Source of the DNA: Cercis canadensis
Taxonomy: Eukaryota > Streptophyta > Magnoliopsida > Fabales > Fabaceae
Assembly: GCA_003255065.1 (NCBI GenBank)
Contig: QAOA01002417.1
Span: 134,122 to 198,121 of the forward strand
DNA: 64,000 nucleotides
Reading direction: 5' to 3'
Shown here: one piece after another, positions 62,875-64,000 of the stretch
Layout: every line of letters starts with the position of its first letter
How positions within the stretch are numbered: the stretch's first letter is position 1
Translations under genes and position numbers: made by a program
Notes under the pieces: generated by a model
Seen by the model: only the letters and a program-made list of their open reading frames with translations
Databases searched by the model: none
What the model was told of the DNA's origin: nothing

Positions 62875-63939
62875 ATGGAAGCAGAAACTGCTTCAATGCA
62901 AACTGGAACTGGTTCAAAGAACGTTGAAATGTCGAGCAATTCCAATGGAGATCTCATGGCATTGGCCAATTCAAATCATCCTGGAATGCAGCTTGTTACA
63001 ACTCCTCTGACAGGTAATAATTATTTGTCTTGGAGTAGATCGATTAGAATAGCTCTTGGAGCAAAGGTGAAGCTAGGATTCATTGATGGAAGATGTGAAA
63101 TGCCTGAAGAAAGTTCCACTGAGTATGATCAGTGGATTCGTGTTGATTGCATGATTAGATCGTGGATTTTGAATTCAATTTCCAAAGATATTGTAGAAGC
63201 TTTTCTCTATGCATCGACTGCTAGAGACCTTTGGATGGAGCTGAAAGAAAGATTTGGTGAATCTAATGGGCCACAGATTTATCAAATTCAAAGAGAAATA
63301 AGCACTATTTCTCAAGGAAGTCAATTAGTAGTGAAATATTTCACCACTCTGAAAAAGCTTTGGGATGAGTTAATTTGTGTGCAACCAATCCCAAAATGTA
63401 CATGTAAGAATTGCATTTGTGAGGTCTCGAAGAAGGTCTCTGATCTTGCTCAATCTAGCAAGCTGTTGCAGTTCTTAATGGGCCTCAGTGATGACTATGA
63501 TCATGTAAGGAACCAAATTCTAGTTATGGATCCTCTGCCTTCAGTCAACAAGACATACTCTATAATCTTGAGGATTGAAAAGCAACGAGAAGTACATCTT
63601 AATTTGGCTAGGAAGGTAGAGAACTCTGCCATGCTAGCAAGGACTCCTATGGGAAGAGGTTCAGGAGTTGGAAGAGGAAGCTATAAGAAGCCAGGCAACT
63701 ATGACAAGAAAAATGAGAAGTATGATAAACTGTCTTGCACTCACTGCAACACAAGTGGTCACACTAAAGACACATGCTTCAAATTGCATGGGTATCCGGA
63801 TTGGTACAAAGAACTCAAGGGACAAAGAAATCAAGCTATGGGAGGAAGGAATCTTGTGAATTTTGCTGATAACCCCTTGGATGCTAACATGAACAATACT
63901 GCAAGGAAAGACATTGATCAGAAAGCAACTTTGACATAA
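62875..63939 (+). CDS. Copia gag-like region with CCHC zinc knuckle
   Basis: Capsid-type gag of a plant copia element: TPLTGNNYLSWSRSIRIAL near the start is the conserved N-terminal motif, followed by helical capsid-like sequence (LWMELKERFGESNGPQIYQI), and a CCHC zinc knuckle CTHCNTSGHTKDTC, then FKLHGYPDWY, near the C-terminus. The rest of the element is outside the window. Confidence 0.9.
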   Translation: MEAETASMQTGTGSKNVEMSSNSNGDLMALANSNHPGMQLVTTPLTGNNYLSWSRSIRIALGAKVKLGFIDGRCEMPEESSTEYDQWIRVDCMIRSWILNSISKDIVEAFLYASTARDLWMELKERFGESNGPQIYQIQREISTISQGSQLVVKYFTTLKKLWDELICVQPIPKCTCKNCICEVSKKVSDLAQSSKLLQFLMGLSDDYDHVRNQILVMDPLPSVNKTYSIILRIEKQREVHLNLARKVENSAMLARTPMGRGSGVGRGSYKKPGNYDKKNEKYDKLSCTHCNTSGHTKDTCFKLHGYPDWYKELKGQRNQAMGGRNLVNFADNPLDANMNNTARKDIDQKATLT

Positions 63940-64000
63940 TTGATACAACAGGAGCTGTCAAAAATGTTGAAGGAGCAAGCAAATTTTGCACACCTTGACA

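Larger units (their letters stand above)
62531..64000 (+). mobile_element. Ty1/copia LTR retrotransposon, 5' part (cut by the window edge)
   Basis: A fossil-type element of the copia superfamily: a presumed 5' LTR (about 62531-62778), a primer-binding site straight after it, and a gag region from 62875. The pol region and 3' LTR would lie beyond the window, so its completeness and age cannot be judged here. The left LTR boundary is approximate because no target duplication can be matched. Confidence 0.85.

Overview
The window is nuclear DNA from a flowering plant, most likely a eudicot (rosid-like, weakly inferred). Its genes have many short GT-AG introns, its intergenic DNA is AT-rich, and it carries MITEs, a Mutator-like element and a Ty1/copia gag. 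I found eight protein-coding genes that can be rebuilt exon by exon, two broken SABATH copies, and at least six non-autonomous DNA elements. All exon joins were worked out by eye from reading frame, splice sites and family knowledge.

Layout: 0-12 kb is gene-dense. It holds a chloroplast ERA-type GTPase (+), a GH5 endo-beta-mannanase (MAN7-like, +) and a plastid lipid phosphate phosphatase (LPPE2-like, -). A DUF4408/DUF761 protein (+) lies at 17.15-17.93 kb. From 18 to 24.9 kb I see no gene. From 24.9 to 33.6 kb is a SABATH methyltransferase cluster on the minus strand: one intact gene, one exon remnant next to a LINE RNase H fragment, and one pseudogene. From 33.6 to 40.4 kb is repeat-rich DNA with assembly gaps. 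Then come a small HIPP metal-binding protein (+), the Pol IV/V subunit gene NRPD4 (+), a Tm-1-like TIM-barrel protein (+) and a CYP85-clan P450 (-). The right end holds a MITE with a clean 9-bp target duplication and the start of a copia element that runs off the window.

From memory, the order ERA GTPase, MAN7, LPPE2, DUF gene, SABATH, Tm-1-like matches Arabidopsis At5g66470 down to At5g66420. This looks like a conserved collinear block, with the HIPP, NRPD4 and P450 genes as local differences. The genes do not form a pathway; they share ancestry of position.

The most interesting points are: a probable U12-type intron in NRPD4 whose 3' end is not AG; a Tm-1-like intron ending AT where AG is expected; a 1.3-kb Mutator-like element inside an intron of NRPD4, a gene whose product silences transposons; a set of elements with AT-rich terminal repeats and a GC-rich core full of GGACACGCC/GGCGTGTCC; and an array of short hairpins plus a 62-bp palindrome upstream of the Tm-1-like gene. 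I found no convincing wholly new system. Several non-canonical joins could be sequence errors, since this assembly shows signs of imperfect contig merging.
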